Positions 23,783 through 33,884 of a DNA stretch of 64,000 nt are shown here, piece by piece. The first letter of the stretch is position 1; each line of letters begins with the position of its first letter. The stretch lies in contig NZ_SDVA01000010.1 of the NCBI RefSeq assembly GCF_004153545.1, positions 79,685-143,684 on the forward strand, written 5' to 3'. Both the position numbers and the translations under genes were made by a program. This DNA comes from Serinicoccus sediminis (GTDB lineage Bacteria > Actinomycetota > Actinomycetes > Actinomycetales > Dermatophilaceae). Below the pieces are notes generated by a model, which saw only the letters and a list, made by a program, of their open reading frames with translations, was not told the DNA's origin and did no database searches.

Positions 23783-25688
23783 TCCGCGCAGCTACCGGCC
23801 ACGGCCGGGCGAGATCCCCACCGACCCGGGGGTCTACCGGTTCCGGGACCAGCACGGCCGGGTCATCTACGTCGGCAAGGCCAGGTCGCTGCGACCGCGG
23901 CTGTCCTCCTACTTCCAGGATCTCGGCGCGCTGCACCCGCGGACGGCCCAGATGGTCACCACCGGGGCCAGCGTCGAGTGGACGGTCGTGCGCAACGAGG
24001 TCGAGGCGCTGCAGCTGGAGTACTCCTGGATCAAGGAGTTCGACCCCAGGTTCAACGTCAAGTACCGCGACGACAAGTCCTACCCCTATCTCGCGGTGAC
24101 CATGGGGGAGGAGTTCCCCCGGGCCCAGGTCATGCGGGGCAAGAAGCGCCCCGGCACGCGCTACTTCGGCCCCTACACCCACGCCTGGGCCATCCGCGAG
24201 ACGATGGACACCCTGCTGCGCGTCTTCCCGGTCCGCACCTGCTCGGCAGGCGTGTTCCGCCGGGCAGAGCAGGTCGGGCGCCCCTGCCTGCTGGGCTACA
24301 TCGACAAGTGCTCCGCACCGTGCGTCGGGCGGGTCGACGCGGAGGAGCACCGGGCGATCGCCGACGACTTCTGCGCCTTCATGGCGGGGGACAGCGCCCG
24401 CTTCGTGCGGTCCCTCGAGGAACGGATGCGCCAGGCGTCGGCCGACCTCGACTTCGAGACCGCCGCGCGGCTGCGGGACGACGTCGGCGCCCTGCGCAAG
24501 GCGCTGGAGCGCTCGGCGGTCGTGCTGTCCGACGCGACCGACGCGGACGTCTACGCCCTCGCCGAGGACGAGCTCGAGGTCGCCGTGCAGGTCTTCCACG
24601 TGCGGGGCGGACGCATCCGGGGACAGCGGGGCTGGGTGAGCGAGAAGGGCGCCGAGTCCACTCCCGAGGTGGTCGAGCACCTGCTCCAGCAGGTCTACGG
24701 CGCCGAGCGGGGGGAGGACGTGCCGCGCGAGGTGCTCGTCCCGATGCTGCCCGCCGGCCACGAGGAGGTGCAGGAGTGGCTCAGCGGGCTGCGTGGCGCC
24801 CGGGTCGGCGTGCGCGTCCCGCAGCGCGGCGACAAGCGCACGCTGCTGCAGACCGTCGGGCGCAACGCCGAGCAGGCGCTGGCACGGCACAAGGTCGCCC
24901 GCTCGGGCGACCTCACCCTGCGGTCGCAGGCCCTCCAGGAGCTGCAGGAGGTCCTCGAGCTGGACGACGCGCCGCTGCGCATCGAGTCCTTCGACATCAG
25001 CCACGTCCAGGGCAGCGACGTCGTCGGCTCCATGGTGGTGTTCGAGGACGGGCTGGCACGCAAGGGGGAGTACCGCCGGTTCATCGTCCGCTCCGGGACC
25101 GGCGACGACACCGCCGCCATGCACGAGGTGCTCACCCGTCGCTTCCGCCACCTCGCCGACGCACCGACGCCGGGGGCGGACGAGGACGGCCGTCCGGCGA
25201 AGTTCGCCTACCCGCCGAACCTGGTCGTCGTGGACGGCGGGCGCCCTCAGGTGCGGGCCGCCCAGGCCGCCCTGGCCGAGGTCGGGGTGACCGACGTCGC
25301 CGTGATCGGGCTGGCGAAGCGGCTGGAGGAGGTGTGGAACGCCGACCAGGACTACCCGGTCGTCCTCCCGCGCACCAGCGAGGCGCTGTACCTCCTCCAG
25401 CGGGTGCGCGACGAGGCCCACCGTTTCGCCAACACCTTCCACCGGCAGCGCCGGTCGCGCAGCATGACGACCAGCGCCCTGGACGGCATCCCCGGCCTCG
25501 GCCCGTCCCGCCAGCAGGCGCTGCTGCGGCACCTGGGCTCGGTCAAGGCGGTCCGCTCCGCCACCGTCGAGCAGCTCCAGGAGGTGCCCGGCGTCGGCCC
25601 CGCCCTGGCCGCGGTCGTCCACGAGCGGCTCTCCGGCGACAGCACGGCGCCTGCGGTTAACCTGAGCACGGGAGAGGTCCTCGAGTGA
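23775..25688 (+). CDS. uvrC: Excinuclease ABC subunit C
   Basis: UvrC makes the two incisions flanking damage held by UvrB. The 637-residue protein has an N-terminal GIY-YIG nuclease (about residues 15-95, with GVYRFRD and VIYVGKA) and a [14 protein letters not shown] segment. Next come the CSAPC cysteine region, a UVR helix near residue 215 ([20 protein letters not shown]) and an RNase H-like second nuclease with [20 protein letters not shown] and VVVDGG. Two C-terminal helix-hairpin-helix motifs ([27 protein letters not shown]) complete it. The GTG at 23775 overlaps the Rieske gene and gives the standard N-terminus. Confidence 0.97.
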   Translation: MADPRSYRPRPGEIPTDPGVYRFRDQHGRVIYVGKARSLRPRLSSYFQDLGALHPRTAQMVTTGASVEWTVVRNEVEALQLEYSWIKEFDPRFNVKYRDDKSYPYLAVTMGEEFPRAQVMRGKKRPGTRYFGPYTHAWAIRETMDTLLRVFPVRTCSAGVFRRAEQVGRPCLLGYIDKCSAPCVGRVDAEEHRAIADDFCAFMAGDSARFVRSLEERMRQASADLDFETAARLRDDVGALRKALERSAVVLSDATDADVYALAEDELEVAVQVFHVRGGRIRGQRGWVSEKGAESTPEVVEHLLQQVYGAERGEDVPREVLVPMLPAGHEEVQEWLSGLRGARVGVRVPQRGDKRTLLQTVGRNAEQALARHKVARSGDLTLRSQALQELQEVLELDDAPLRIESFDISHVQGSDVVGSMVVFEDGLARKGEYRRFIVRSGTGDDTAAMHEVLTRRFRHLADAPTPGADEDGRPAKFAYPPNLVVVDGGRPQVRAAQAALAEVGVTDVAVIGLAKRLEEVWNADQDYPVVLPRTSEALYLLQRVRDEAHRFANTFHRQRRSRSMTTSALDGIPGLGPSRQQALLRHLGSVKAVRSATVEQLQEVPGVGPALAAVVHERLSGDSTAPAVNLSTGEVLE

Positions 25689-25740
25689 GCCGGTGCCGGG
25701 CCGGCCGCCGCTCCCGGCACGACCGACGGGAGGAGCCATC

Positions 25741-26664
25741 ATGACCTCACGCCGATCCGACCTGGGGGAGCAGCCGCCGACCCCCACCGACGCGACGGGA
25801 CGCTCCGACGTGGTCATTCTCACCGGGATGTCGGGGGCCGGGAGGACCACCGCGGGCGACGTCCTCGAGGACCGCGGCTGGTACGTCGTGGACAACCTGC
25901 CACCGGCGATGATCGTCCACCTCATGGACACCACCGCCGACGACCCCCAGCGACAGCGGGTGGCCGTGGTCGTCGACGTCCGCAGCCGGGACTTCACCGC
26001 CGAGCTCGCCGTCGCCCTCGACACGCTGGCCGAGCGCGGGTGGCGTCCTCGGGTCGTCTTCGTCGACTCCTCCGACGAGACCCTGGTGCGCCGTTTCGAG
26101 GCGGTGCGCCGCCCCCACCCCCTGCAGGGGGAGGGCCTGCTGCTGGACGGCATCCGCCGGGAACGCCGCATGCTGGGCGACCTGCGCTCGGACTCCGACC
26201 TCGTGCTCGACACCTCCAGCTACAACGTCCACGAGCTGGCCGCCAAGATCGACGCGCTGCTCAACGTGGACGAGGACGTGCGGCTGCGCCTGGCGGTCAT
26301 GGCCTTCGGCTTCAAGTACGGCATCCCGCTCGATGCCGATGTGGTGCTCGACCTGCGGTTCCTCCCCAACCCCTACTGGGTCCCGGAGCTGCGGCCGTTC
26401 ACCGGCAAGGACGCGGCCGTCCGCGACTTCGTGCTGGGCCAGGACCTCGCGCAGAGCTTCGTCGAGCACGCGACGCAGATGCTGCGGACCGCCCTGCAGG
26501 GCTACCTGGCGGAGGGGCGACGCTACGTCACCGTGGCCGTGGGCTGCACCGGCGGGAAGCACCGGTCGGTCGCCACCGCCGAGGAGCTCACCCGCCGGTT
26601 GTCCGACCTCGAGGAGGTCGGCGTCCAGCTGTCGACCTTCCACCGGGACCTGGGGCGCGAGTGA
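25741..26664 (+). CDS. rapZ: RNase adapter RapZ-like nucleotide-binding protein
   Basis: In E. coli RapZ senses glucosamine-6-phosphate and targets a small RNA. In Gram-positives its role is less clear, but it travels with yvcK and whiA. The 307-residue protein has an N-terminal P-loop GMSGAGRTT, then GWYVVDNLPP. The C-terminal RapZ domain shows FGFKYGIPLDADVVLDLRFLPNP and VAVGCTGGKHRSV. The P-loop lysine is arginine, which is also found in the M. tuberculosis homologue. The ATG at 25741 follows GGGAGGAGCC. The stop overlaps the next gene in GTGA. Confidence 0.93.
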   Translation: MTSRRSDLGEQPPTPTDATGRSDVVILTGMSGAGRTTAGDVLEDRGWYVVDNLPPAMIVHLMDTTADDPQRQRVAVVVDVRSRDFTAELAVALDTLAERGWRPRVVFVDSSDETLVRRFEAVRRPHPLQGEGLLLDGIRRERRMLGDLRSDSDLVLDTSSYNVHELAAKIDALLNVDEDVRLRLAVMAFGFKYGIPLDADVVLDLRFLPNPYWVPELRPFTGKDAAVRDFVLGQDLAQSFVEHATQMLRTALQGYLAEGRRYVTVAVGCTGGKHRSVATAEELTRRLSDLEEVGVQLSTFHRDLGRE

Positions 26665-27623
26665 GCGGCCCACGCGTCGTGGCCCTGGGGGGCGGCCACG
26701 GCCTGGCCGCGTCGCTGCGCGCGCTGCGCCACCTGACCGAGGCCATCACGGCCGTGGTGACGGTGGCCGACGACGGGGGGTCCAGCGGCCGGCTGCGGCA
26801 GGAGTACGACATCCTGCCCCCGGGCGACCTGCGGATGGCGCTGGCCGCGCTCTGCGAGGACACCACGTGGGGCCACCAGTGGACGGCGGTCCTGCAGCAC
26901 CGGTTCGGCGGCTCGGGCGAGCTCTCCGGGCACGCGCTGGGCAACCTGCTCATCATGGCCCTGTGGGACCTGCGACCGCACGAGCAGGTGCGCGGTCTCG
27001 ATCTGGTGGGCCGCCTGCTCAACACCCGCGGTCGGGTGCTCCCGATGGCGCTGGAGCCCCTGGAGATCGAGGCCGAGATCGAGGCGGAGACGGCGGTCGG
27101 CACCACCGCCACGAGCACGGTGCGGGGCCAGTCCACGGTCGCGCGTCAGCCCGGGATCGTGCGCTCGGTGCGGCTCATCCCGGAAGCACCCCGGGCCTGT
27201 CCGGAGGCCCTCGAGTCCATCAAGCTCGCCGACCTCGTCGTGCTCGGGCCCGGGTCCTGGTTCACCTCGGTGATGCCGCACCTGCTCGTGCCCGAGCTGC
27301 GCCGGGCCCTGTGCGAGACCCCGGCCCGCCGCATCCTCACCCTCAACGTCAGCCTCAGCGACGACGAGGCGAACGGCTACAGCCTGGCCGAGCACGTGGG
27401 GGCGATCGCCGCCCACGCCCCGGACCTCACCTTCGACCACGTCATCGCCGATCCGCAGGTGGTGCGCTCCCCCGAGGAGCGGGCGGCGCTGGACGCCGCG
27501 GTCGACCGCGTGGGGGCCAGCCTCGTGCTGACCGCCGTGGGCAGCCCCGGCCGCCCCGGGGTCCACGACACCCTGCGGCTGGCGGCCGCCTACCGTGACG
27601 TGATCCAGGAGCAGGGTCTGTGA
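26661..27623 (+). CDS. yvcK: Gluconeogenesis factor YvcK/CuvA family protein
   Basis: YvcK proteins bind UDP-sugars, are needed for growth on gluconeogenic carbon in Bacillus, and affect cell shape and peptidoglycan synthesis in mycobacteria. The 320-residue protein is of the CofD/YvcK fold. It has [17 protein letters not shown] at the N-terminus, [14 protein letters not shown], the [12 protein letters not shown] segment and [18 protein letters not shown]. The GTG at 26661 overlaps the rapZ stop, and its own stop overlaps a GTG in the whiA frame. It sits in the conserved rapZ-yvcK-whiA trio downstream of uvrC. Confidence 0.94.
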   Translation: MSGPRVVALGGGHGLAASLRALRHLTEAITAVVTVADDGGSSGRLRQEYDILPPGDLRMALAALCEDTTWGHQWTAVLQHRFGGSGELSGHALGNLLIMALWDLRPHEQVRGLDLVGRLLNTRGRVLPMALEPLEIEAEIEAETAVGTTATSTVRGQSTVARQPGIVRSVRLIPEAPRACPEALESIKLADLVVLGPGSWFTSVMPHLLVPELRRALCETPARRILTLNVSLSDDEANGYSLAEHVGAIAAHAPDLTFDHVIADPQVVRSPEERAALDAAVDRVGASLVLTAVGSPGRPGVHDTLRLAAAYRDVIQEQGL

Positions 27624-27715
27624 GCGCGGCACCGGTCCCAGCAGATAACCTTCCCGGGTTGTCCGGGGAGACCGCCCCGGGCTCCGGGACCGGCCGACCG
27701 AGGAGGATGAGTGCG

Positions 27716-28696
27716 GTGGCGATGACCGCGAAGGTCAAGGACGAGCTCAGCCGGCTGCCCGTCACCAAGACCTGCTGCCGCAAGGCCGAGGTGTCCACCA
27801 TGCTGCGCTTCGCCGGGGGCCTGCACATCGTCGGGGGACGCATCGTCATCGAGGCCGAGCTGGACACCGCCCAGAGCGCCCGGCGGCTGCGGACGTTCAT
27901 GGCCGAGGTCTACGGCACCAGCAGCGAGCTGGTCGTCATGAGCCCCGGCGGGCTGCGCAAGCAGACGAGGTATGTCGTGCGCGCCACCTCCGACGGCGAG
28001 GCGCTGGCACGGCAGACCGGCCTCATCGACCACCGGGGGCGCCCGGTGCGCGGCCTGCCCCCCAGGGTGGTGGGCGCGGCGGCCTGCGACGCGGAGGCCG
28101 CCTGGCGGGGCGCCTTCATCGCCCACGGGTCCATCACCGAGCCGGGACGCTCCTCGGCGCTCGAGGTCACGTGCCCCGGGCCGGAGGCCGCCCTCGCCCT
28201 GGTCGGCGCGGCGCGCCGCCTCAGGGTGCAGGCCAAGGCGCGCGAGGTGCGCGGCGTGGACCGCGTCGTCATCCGCGACGGCGACGCGATCGGGGCCATG
28301 CTGACCCGGCTGGGGGCCCACGACGCCGTCCTGGCGTGGGAGGAGCGCCGGATGCGCCGGGAGGTCCGCGCGACCGCCAACCGGCTCGCCAACTTCGACG
28401 ACGCCAACCTGCGCCGGTCCGCCCGGGCCGCGGTGGCGGCGGGCGCCCGGGTGGAGCGCGCCATGGAGATCCTCGGGGACGAGGTCCCGGACCACCTCCG
28501 GGTGGCGGGCGAGCTGCGCCTCGAGCACAAGCAGGCCAGCCTGGAGGAGCTGGGCCAGCTGGCCGACCCGCCGATGACCAAGGACGCGGTCGCCGGACGG
28601 ATCCGGCGGCTGCTGGCCCTGGCCGACAAGCGGGCCGAGGAGCTGGGGGTGGACGGCACCGAGGCCAACATCACCCCCGACATGCTGGAGGACTGA
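27716..28696 (+). CDS. whiA: Sporulation/cell-division transcription factor WhiA
   Basis: WhiA is a DNA-binding regulator that acts with WhiB on division and sporulation genes in Streptomyces and has housekeeping roles elsewhere. The 326-residue protein has a LAGLIDADG-like N-terminal domain without nuclease activity ([50 protein letters not shown]). Its C-terminal helix-turn-helix contains [20 protein letters not shown]. The GTG at 27716 is chosen because AGGAGG ends 9 bases before it and the product begins [14 protein letters not shown], like Streptomyces WhiA. Alternatives are the ATG codons at 27707 and 27722 and a GTG at 27620 overlapping yvcK. Confidence 0.94.
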   Translation: MAMTAKVKDELSRLPVTKTCCRKAEVSTMLRFAGGLHIVGGRIVIEAELDTAQSARRLRTFMAEVYGTSSELVVMSPGGLRKQTRYVVRATSDGEALARQTGLIDHRGRPVRGLPPRVVGAAACDAEAAWRGAFIAHGSITEPGRSSALEVTCPGPEAALALVGAARRLRVQAKAREVRGVDRVVIRDGDAIGAMLTRLGAHDAVLAWEERRMRREVRATANRLANFDDANLRRSARAAVAAGARVERAMEILGDEVPDHLRVAGELRLEHKQASLEELGQLADPPMTKDAVAGRIRRLLALADKRAEELGVDGTEANITPDMLED

Positions 28697-28735
28697 CGCC
28701 GGTCGGCCGGTGTGGTGCGGCGCTCGCCGGGCCGA

Positions 28736-29826
<1,091 letters not shown>

Positions 29827-29827
<1 letters not shown>

Positions 29828-31056
29828 TGCGGACGGTCGAACAGCTCAGCGAGGACCTGGGCGGGCTGTCCGGTCGGACGGTGCTGGTCCGCAGCGACCT
29901 CAACGTGCCCCTGGACGGGTCCACCATCACCGACGACGGCCGGGTGCGCGCCTCGGTGCCCACCATCGACGGGCTCCGCGAGCAGGGCGCCCGGGTCGTC
30001 GTGTGCGCCCACCTGGGCCGGCCCAAGGGCTCACCCGACCCGGCCTACTCCCTGGCCCCGGTCGCTGCGCGGCTCGGCGAGCTGCTGGAGCAGGACGGGC
30101 GTGGCGGGACGGTCTCGTTCGTGGAGGAGACGGTGGGCGAGCGGGCCGCCGCCGCCGTGGCCGCGCTCGACGACGGTGACGTGCTCGTCCTGGAGAACCT
30201 CAGGTTCCATCCCGGCGAGACCGCCAAGGCCGACGAGGACCGGGCGGACTTCGCCCGCCAGCTCGCGGACCTCGCCGACGCCTTCGTCTCCGACGGCTTC
30301 GGCGTGGTCCACCGGGCTCAGGCCTCCGTCTACGACGTGGCCCGGTTGCTCCCGCACGCGGCGGGCGGTCTGGTCCGGTCCGAGGTGGAGGTGATGCGGG
30401 CCCTGCGCGAGGACCCGCAGCGTCCCTACGCCGTGGTCCTCGGTGGGGCCAAGGTCAGCGACAAGCTGGGCGTCATCGAGTCGCTGATCTCGGTCGCCGA
30501 CCGGCTGCTGGTCGGCGGCGGGATGGTCTTCACCTTCCTCAAGGCCCAGGGCCACGAGGTGGGCACGAGCCTGCTGGAGGAGGACCAGGTCGACACGGTC
30601 AAGGGCTACCTCGACACGGCCGCCGAGCGCGGCGTCGAGATCGTGCTCCCCACCGACATCGTGGTGGCCGACGCCTTCTCCGCCGACGCGGCGCACGAGG
30701 TCGTGGCGGCGGACGCGATGCCGGCCGACCGGATGGGCCTGGACATCGGACCGGACTCCCAGGAGCTCTTCGCGCAGCGGCTCGCCGACGCGCGCACCGT
30801 CTTCTGGAACGGGCCCATGGGCGCCTTCGAGATGGCACCCTTCGCCGACGGCACCCGGGCCGTGGCCGCGGCTCTGGTGGAGCGCACCCGGGAGGGTGCC
30901 ATGACCGTCGTGGGTGGCGGCGACTCCGCCGCGGCGGTCCGCGAGTTCGGGTACGCCGAGGACGACTTCGGCCACATCTCGACCGGCGGTGGAGCCAGCC
31001 TGGAGTACCTCGAGGGCAAGGACCTCCCCGGACTGTCGGTGCTGGAGGACGCATGA
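29827..31056 (+). CDS. pgk: Phosphoglycerate kinase
   Basis: It transfers phosphate from 1,3-bisphosphoglycerate to ADP, a glycolytic substrate-level ATP step. The 409-residue protein shows [13 protein letters not shown] near the N-terminus, the arginine-containing HLGRPKG and [10 protein letters not shown]. The hinge segment [18 protein letters not shown], the nucleotide-site [10 protein letters not shown] and GGGDSAAAV follow, with a [12 protein letters not shown] loop at the end. Its ATG overlaps the gap stop (TGATG) and its stop overlaps tpiA (ATGA). Confidence 0.97.
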
Positions 31057-31856
31057 GCGACACGCGACGTACCCCCCTGATGGCGGGGAACTGGAAGATG
31101 AACCTCGACCACCTGCAGGCGACCCACCTCGTGCAGAAGCTCGACTGGACGCTGCGGGACGCGAAGCACGACCCGGCCGCGGTCGAGGTCGTCGTGCTCC
31201 CGCCGTTCACCGACCTGCGCTCGGTCCAGACCCTGGTGCAGGGCGACCAGCTGTTCCTGCGGTACGGCGGGCAGGACCTCAGCCCGCACGACGAGGGGGC
31301 CTACACCGGTGACATCTCCGGCGCCTTCCTCGCCAAGCTGGGCTGCACCTACGTCGCCGTCGGGCACAGCGAGCGTCGGGAGGGCCACGAGGAGTCCGAC
31401 GAGCTCGTCGCGGCCAAGGTGCGGGCCGCGCTGCGGCACGACCTCACCCCCATCCTGTGCGTCGGCGAGCCGTTGGAGGTGCGCCGGTCCGGCACCCATG
31501 TCGAGCACGTGGTCAGCCAGCTGCGGGCCGCCCTCGACGGCCTGGACGCCGACCAGGTCGCCCGGGTGGTCGTGGCCTACGAGCCGGTCTGGGCCATCGG
31601 CACCGGTGAGGTGGCGACACCGGACGACGCGCAGGAGGTCTGCGCGGCGATCCGGTCGGCGGTCGCCGAGCTGGCGGACGACGCGACGGCCGGCGCCCTG
31701 AGGGTCCTCTACGGCGGCTCGGTGAAGCCGGGCAACGTCGCCGAGCTCATGCGGCGTCCGGATGTCGACGGGGCCCTCGTCGGGGGCGCCTCGCTCTCGG
31801 TCGAGGACTTCGCCTCCATCTGCCGCTACCAGGCGCACGCCGGCTCCTCGGGCTGA
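31053..31856 (+). CDS. tpiA: Triosephosphate isomerase
   Basis: It interconverts dihydroxyacetone phosphate and glyceraldehyde-3-phosphate. The 267-residue protein has LMAGNWKMN with the substrate lysine, VGHSERR with the electrophilic histidine, and [11 protein letters not shown] with the catalytic glutamate and flexible loop. The phosphate-binding [10 protein letters not shown] and LVGGASL close the barrel. It is the last gene of the glycolytic operon. The ATGA overlap with pgk fixes the start. Confidence 0.97.
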   Translation: MSDTRRTPLMAGNWKMNLDHLQATHLVQKLDWTLRDAKHDPAAVEVVVLPPFTDLRSVQTLVQGDQLFLRYGGQDLSPHDEGAYTGDISGAFLAKLGCTYVAVGHSERREGHEESDELVAAKVRAALRHDLTPILCVGEPLEVRRSGTHVEHVVSQLRAALDGLDADQVARVVVAYEPVWAIGTGEVATPDDAQEVCAAIRSAVAELADDATAGALRVLYGGSVKPGNVAELMRRPDVDGALVGGASLSVEDFASICRYQAHAGSSG

Positions 31857-31891
31857 CGCGCGGCGGTTCGTCCTGCCGACCTGGCGTCGGT

Positions 31892-31897
31892 TAGGCT
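31892..31897 (+). promoter_or_regulatory. Candidate -10 box for secG
   Basis: TAGGCT (31892-31897) fits TANNNT in the 110-base gap between tpiA and secG and predicts a leader of about 60 bases. No obvious terminator follows tpiA, so read-through is possible. Confidence 0.4.
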
Positions 31898-31966
31898 ATC
31901 TGGTGCTCTGCGGCGTTGCGCCGCAGGGCACCGGACCCGCCCCTTCGACGACAAGGTTGTGCCCAC

Positions 31967-32209
31967 GTGGAGTACGTCCGCTGGTTCCTGGACGCCCTGC
32001 TGGTGATCACCAGCTGCTTCCTCGTGCTCCTCATCCTCATGCACAAGGGCCGCGGCGGGGGGATGTCGGACATGTTCGGCGGGGGCATGAGCAGCAGCCT
32101 CGGGGGCAGCTCGGTCGCCGAGCGCAACCTCAACCGGATCACCGTGGCGATGGCCCTGGTCTGGGTGTCCGTCATCGTCGGCCTCGGGGTGTTGGTCCGC
32201 TTCAGCTGA
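31967..32209 (+). CDS. secG: Preprotein translocase subunit SecG
   Basis: SecG is the small accessory subunit of the SecYEG protein-export channel. The 80-residue protein has two membrane spans (about residues 5-24 and 55-78) flanking the conserved cytoplasmic loop LILMHKGRGGGMSDMFGGG and SSSLGGSSVAERNLNR. The GTG at 31967 gives a product starting VEYVRWFLDALLV, as in other actinobacteria. Its place after tpiA is conserved among actinomycetes. Confidence 0.93.
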   Translation: MEYVRWFLDALLVITSCFLVLLILMHKGRGGGMSDMFGGGMSSSLGGSSVAERNLNRITVAMALVWVSVIVGLGVLVRFS

Positions 32210-32298
32210 CGGGCCACCTGTGGCGCCGGACGGGGGGCAGACTCCGGTCCGGGTCGGCGGGGGCCGCGTGGGGCCTCACCCCTGCGGGAGGAGGGGCG

Positions 32299-32304
32299 TA
32301 GGGT
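32299..32304 (+). promoter_or_regulatory. Candidate -10 box for rbpA
   Basis: TAGGGT (32299-32304) fits TANNNT and lies 34 bases before the rbpA ATG. It overlaps a copy of the GGTATGCC octamer (32302-32309). The rest of the 32210-32338 gap shows nothing certain. Confidence 0.45.
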
Positions 32305-32338
32305 ATGCCTCACGTGACGTCAGGCGAAACGAGGCACC

Positions 32339-32701
32339 ATGGTCAACACCAATGCCATCCGCGGCTCGCGGGTGGGCTCCGGCCCGATGGGGGAGAGCGA
32401 GCGGGGGGACACCGCCCCCCGCATCCGCGTCAGCTACTGGTGCGCGCACGGGCACGAGACGCGCCCCAGCTTCGCGGACGACGGCGAGGTCGACATTCCC
32501 GACACGTGGGACTGCCCCCGCTGCGGGCTGCCGGCCGGCCGTGACCGTGGCACCCCGCCCGAGGCGCCGCGGACCGAGCCGTACAAGACCCACCTCGCCT
32601 ACGTGAAGGAGCGGCGCAGCGACTCCGACGGGGCGGCGCTCCTGGACGAGGCGCTGTCCCGGATGCGCGAGCGGGGCGTGGGGAGCGGCGCCACGCCCTA
32701 G
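32339..32701 (+). CDS. rbpA: RNA polymerase-binding protein RbpA
   Basis: RbpA is an actinobacterial transcription factor that binds RNA polymerase and group 1/2 sigma factors and stabilises the open complex. The 120-residue protein begins NAIRGSRVGSGPMGESERG, almost as in Streptomyces. A core with zinc-ligand candidates Cys35, His39, Cys59 and Cys62 (YWCAHGHE, WDCPRCG) follows. The basic linker and sigma-interaction region PPRTEPYKTHLAYVKERRS lies at about residues 75-95. The zinc cysteines are kept, unlike in mycobacterial RbpA. It is convergent with opcA. Confidence 0.95.
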   Translation: MVNTNAIRGSRVGSGPMGESERGDTAPRIRVSYWCAHGHETRPSFADDGEVDIPDTWDCPRCGLPAGRDRGTPPEAPRTEPYKTHLAYVKERRSDSDGAALLDEALSRMRERGVGSGATP

Positions 32702-32730
32702 CCCTGCGCCACCCACGACGTGGCGGCGGC

Positions 32731-32745
32731 CCCGACGACGTCGGG
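32731..32745. terminator. Short hairpin between rbpA and opcA
   Basis: Bases 32731-32736 pair with 32740-32745 (6 bp, GAC loop) in the 52-base gap between convergent stops. It is a weak candidate for a shared terminator. Confidence 0.35.
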
Positions 32746-32753
32746 ACGTGCCG

Positions 32754-33884
32754 TCAGCCGCCCGACGTCGAGGAGTCCTCCGTCTGCGCCAGGCCCTCCT
32801 GCACCGCCTCCTCGACCGCGTCCGCGCCCGGTGACTCCTCGGGCTCGTCGGCCCGCTCCAGGGTCCGGCTGGCCACGGCCGCACGGTCCGACCCGTCCAC
32901 CGTGGCCGGCCCGGTCGGCGTCGTCCCGGCGCGGGCAGCCGCCGACCGGGTGCCGCCGCGGCGGACGGCCGGCAGACCCGTGCACAGGGCCCGCGAGTAG
33001 ACCTCGTCGGCGTCCAGCCGCCGGAGCTCGGCGGTGAGCGCCTCGAAGGTCGACGGTGAGTGGAGGGCGACCAGACGGGGTTGGCTCCCCGGGACCGCCA
33101 GCGTCGCGGTGTCCTTGCCGTCGTCGGTGCGGACCAGGTCGATGGGGCCCGAGGCCCGGCTCAGCCGGACGCTCTGCAGGCCGGAGCCCGCCGGGGAACG
33201 GACCACCTCGACGGGGCAGCGCAACGAGGCCGCCAGCCAGCCGGCCAGCAGGTCGCAGCTCGGGTCGTGCGCCTCGCCCGCCACCGTGACGGACCGCACC
33301 GGCTCGAACGGCTCGCTCTCCAGGGCGGCGGCCAGCAGGGCCCGCCAGCGGGTGACCCGGGTCCAGGCCAGGTCGGTGTCGCCGGGTCGGTAGTGCTTGC
33401 CCCGGCGGCGCAGCTGGGTGCCGGCCTCCACGTCGGGCGAGGCGGCCGCGTCGGTGATGCGGCGGTGCGCCATCTGGCCCAGGGGCGACCCGGCGACGTC
33501 CGCCTCGACCCGGCCCGGCCACCACGCGACGACGGGGGAGTCGGGCAGCAGGAGCGGGGTCACCACCGAGCTGCCGTGGCGGGTGAGCTCGCCGTAGAGG
33601 CGCAGCACCACGATCTCCGACGCGCCGGCGTCGCCGCCCACCCGGATCTGGGCGTCCAGCCGGCCGCGTCCCCGCGCGTTCGCGGACACGACGACGAGGA
33701 TGCGCGCCGGGTGCTGGCGCGTGGCGCGCGTGGCGACGTCAACCGCCTCGTCGGCCTGCTCCTCGTCCACCACCACGATGAGCGTGAGCACCCGGCCCAT
33801 GGCCATCGCGCCGACGTCGTTGCGCAGCCGGACGAGGTTCTTGGCGACGTCAGCCGCGCTGCAGCTGGGAAGGTCGATGATCAT
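32754..33884 (-). CDS. opcA: Glucose-6-phosphate dehydrogenase assembly protein OpcA
   Basis: OpcA binds and activates or assembles Zwf in actinobacteria and cyanobacteria. The 376-residue protein has the typical start MIIDLPSCSAADVAKNLVRL, an early LTLIVVV strand and RILVVVSANARG. The central segment SSVVTPLLLPDSPVVAWWPG follows. The last 80 or so residues are low-complexity, rich in Ala, Glu and Thr, and probably disordered. The ATG at 33884 makes an ATGA overlap with the zwf stop, as expected for a dedicated partner; an in-frame GTG at 33896 is less likely. No pgl gene follows it here. Confidence 0.93.
   Translation of the reverse strand: MIIDLPSCSAADVAKNLVRLRNDVGAMAMGRVLTLIVVVDEEQADEAVDVATRATRQHPARILVVVSANARGRGRLDAQIRVGGDAGASEIVVLRLYGELTRHGSSVVTPLLLPDSPVVAWWPGRVEADVAGSPLGQMAHRRITDAAASPDVEAGTQLRRRGKHYRPGDTDLAWTRVTRWRALLAAALESEPFEPVRSVTVAGEAHDPSCDLLAGWLAASLRCPVEVVRSPAGSGLQSVRLSRASGPIDLVRTDDGKDTATLAVPGSQPRLVALHSPSTFEALTAELRRLDADEVYSRALCTGLPAVRRGGTRSAAARAGTTPTGPATVDGSDRAAVASRTLERADEPEESPGADAVEEAVQEGLAQTEDSSTSGG

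Noticed and set aside
25800..25870. Arginine in place of the P-loop lysine in RapZ (GMSGAGRTT), which might mean a dead ATPase
   Set aside because: The same Arg occurs in the M. tuberculosis homologue as I recall it, so it is a lineage feature rather than a defect.
32276..32304. A sigma-R-type stress promoter for rbpA, as in Streptomyces
   Set aside because: No GGGAAT-N18-GTT pattern is present. The visible element is an ordinary TANNNT box.
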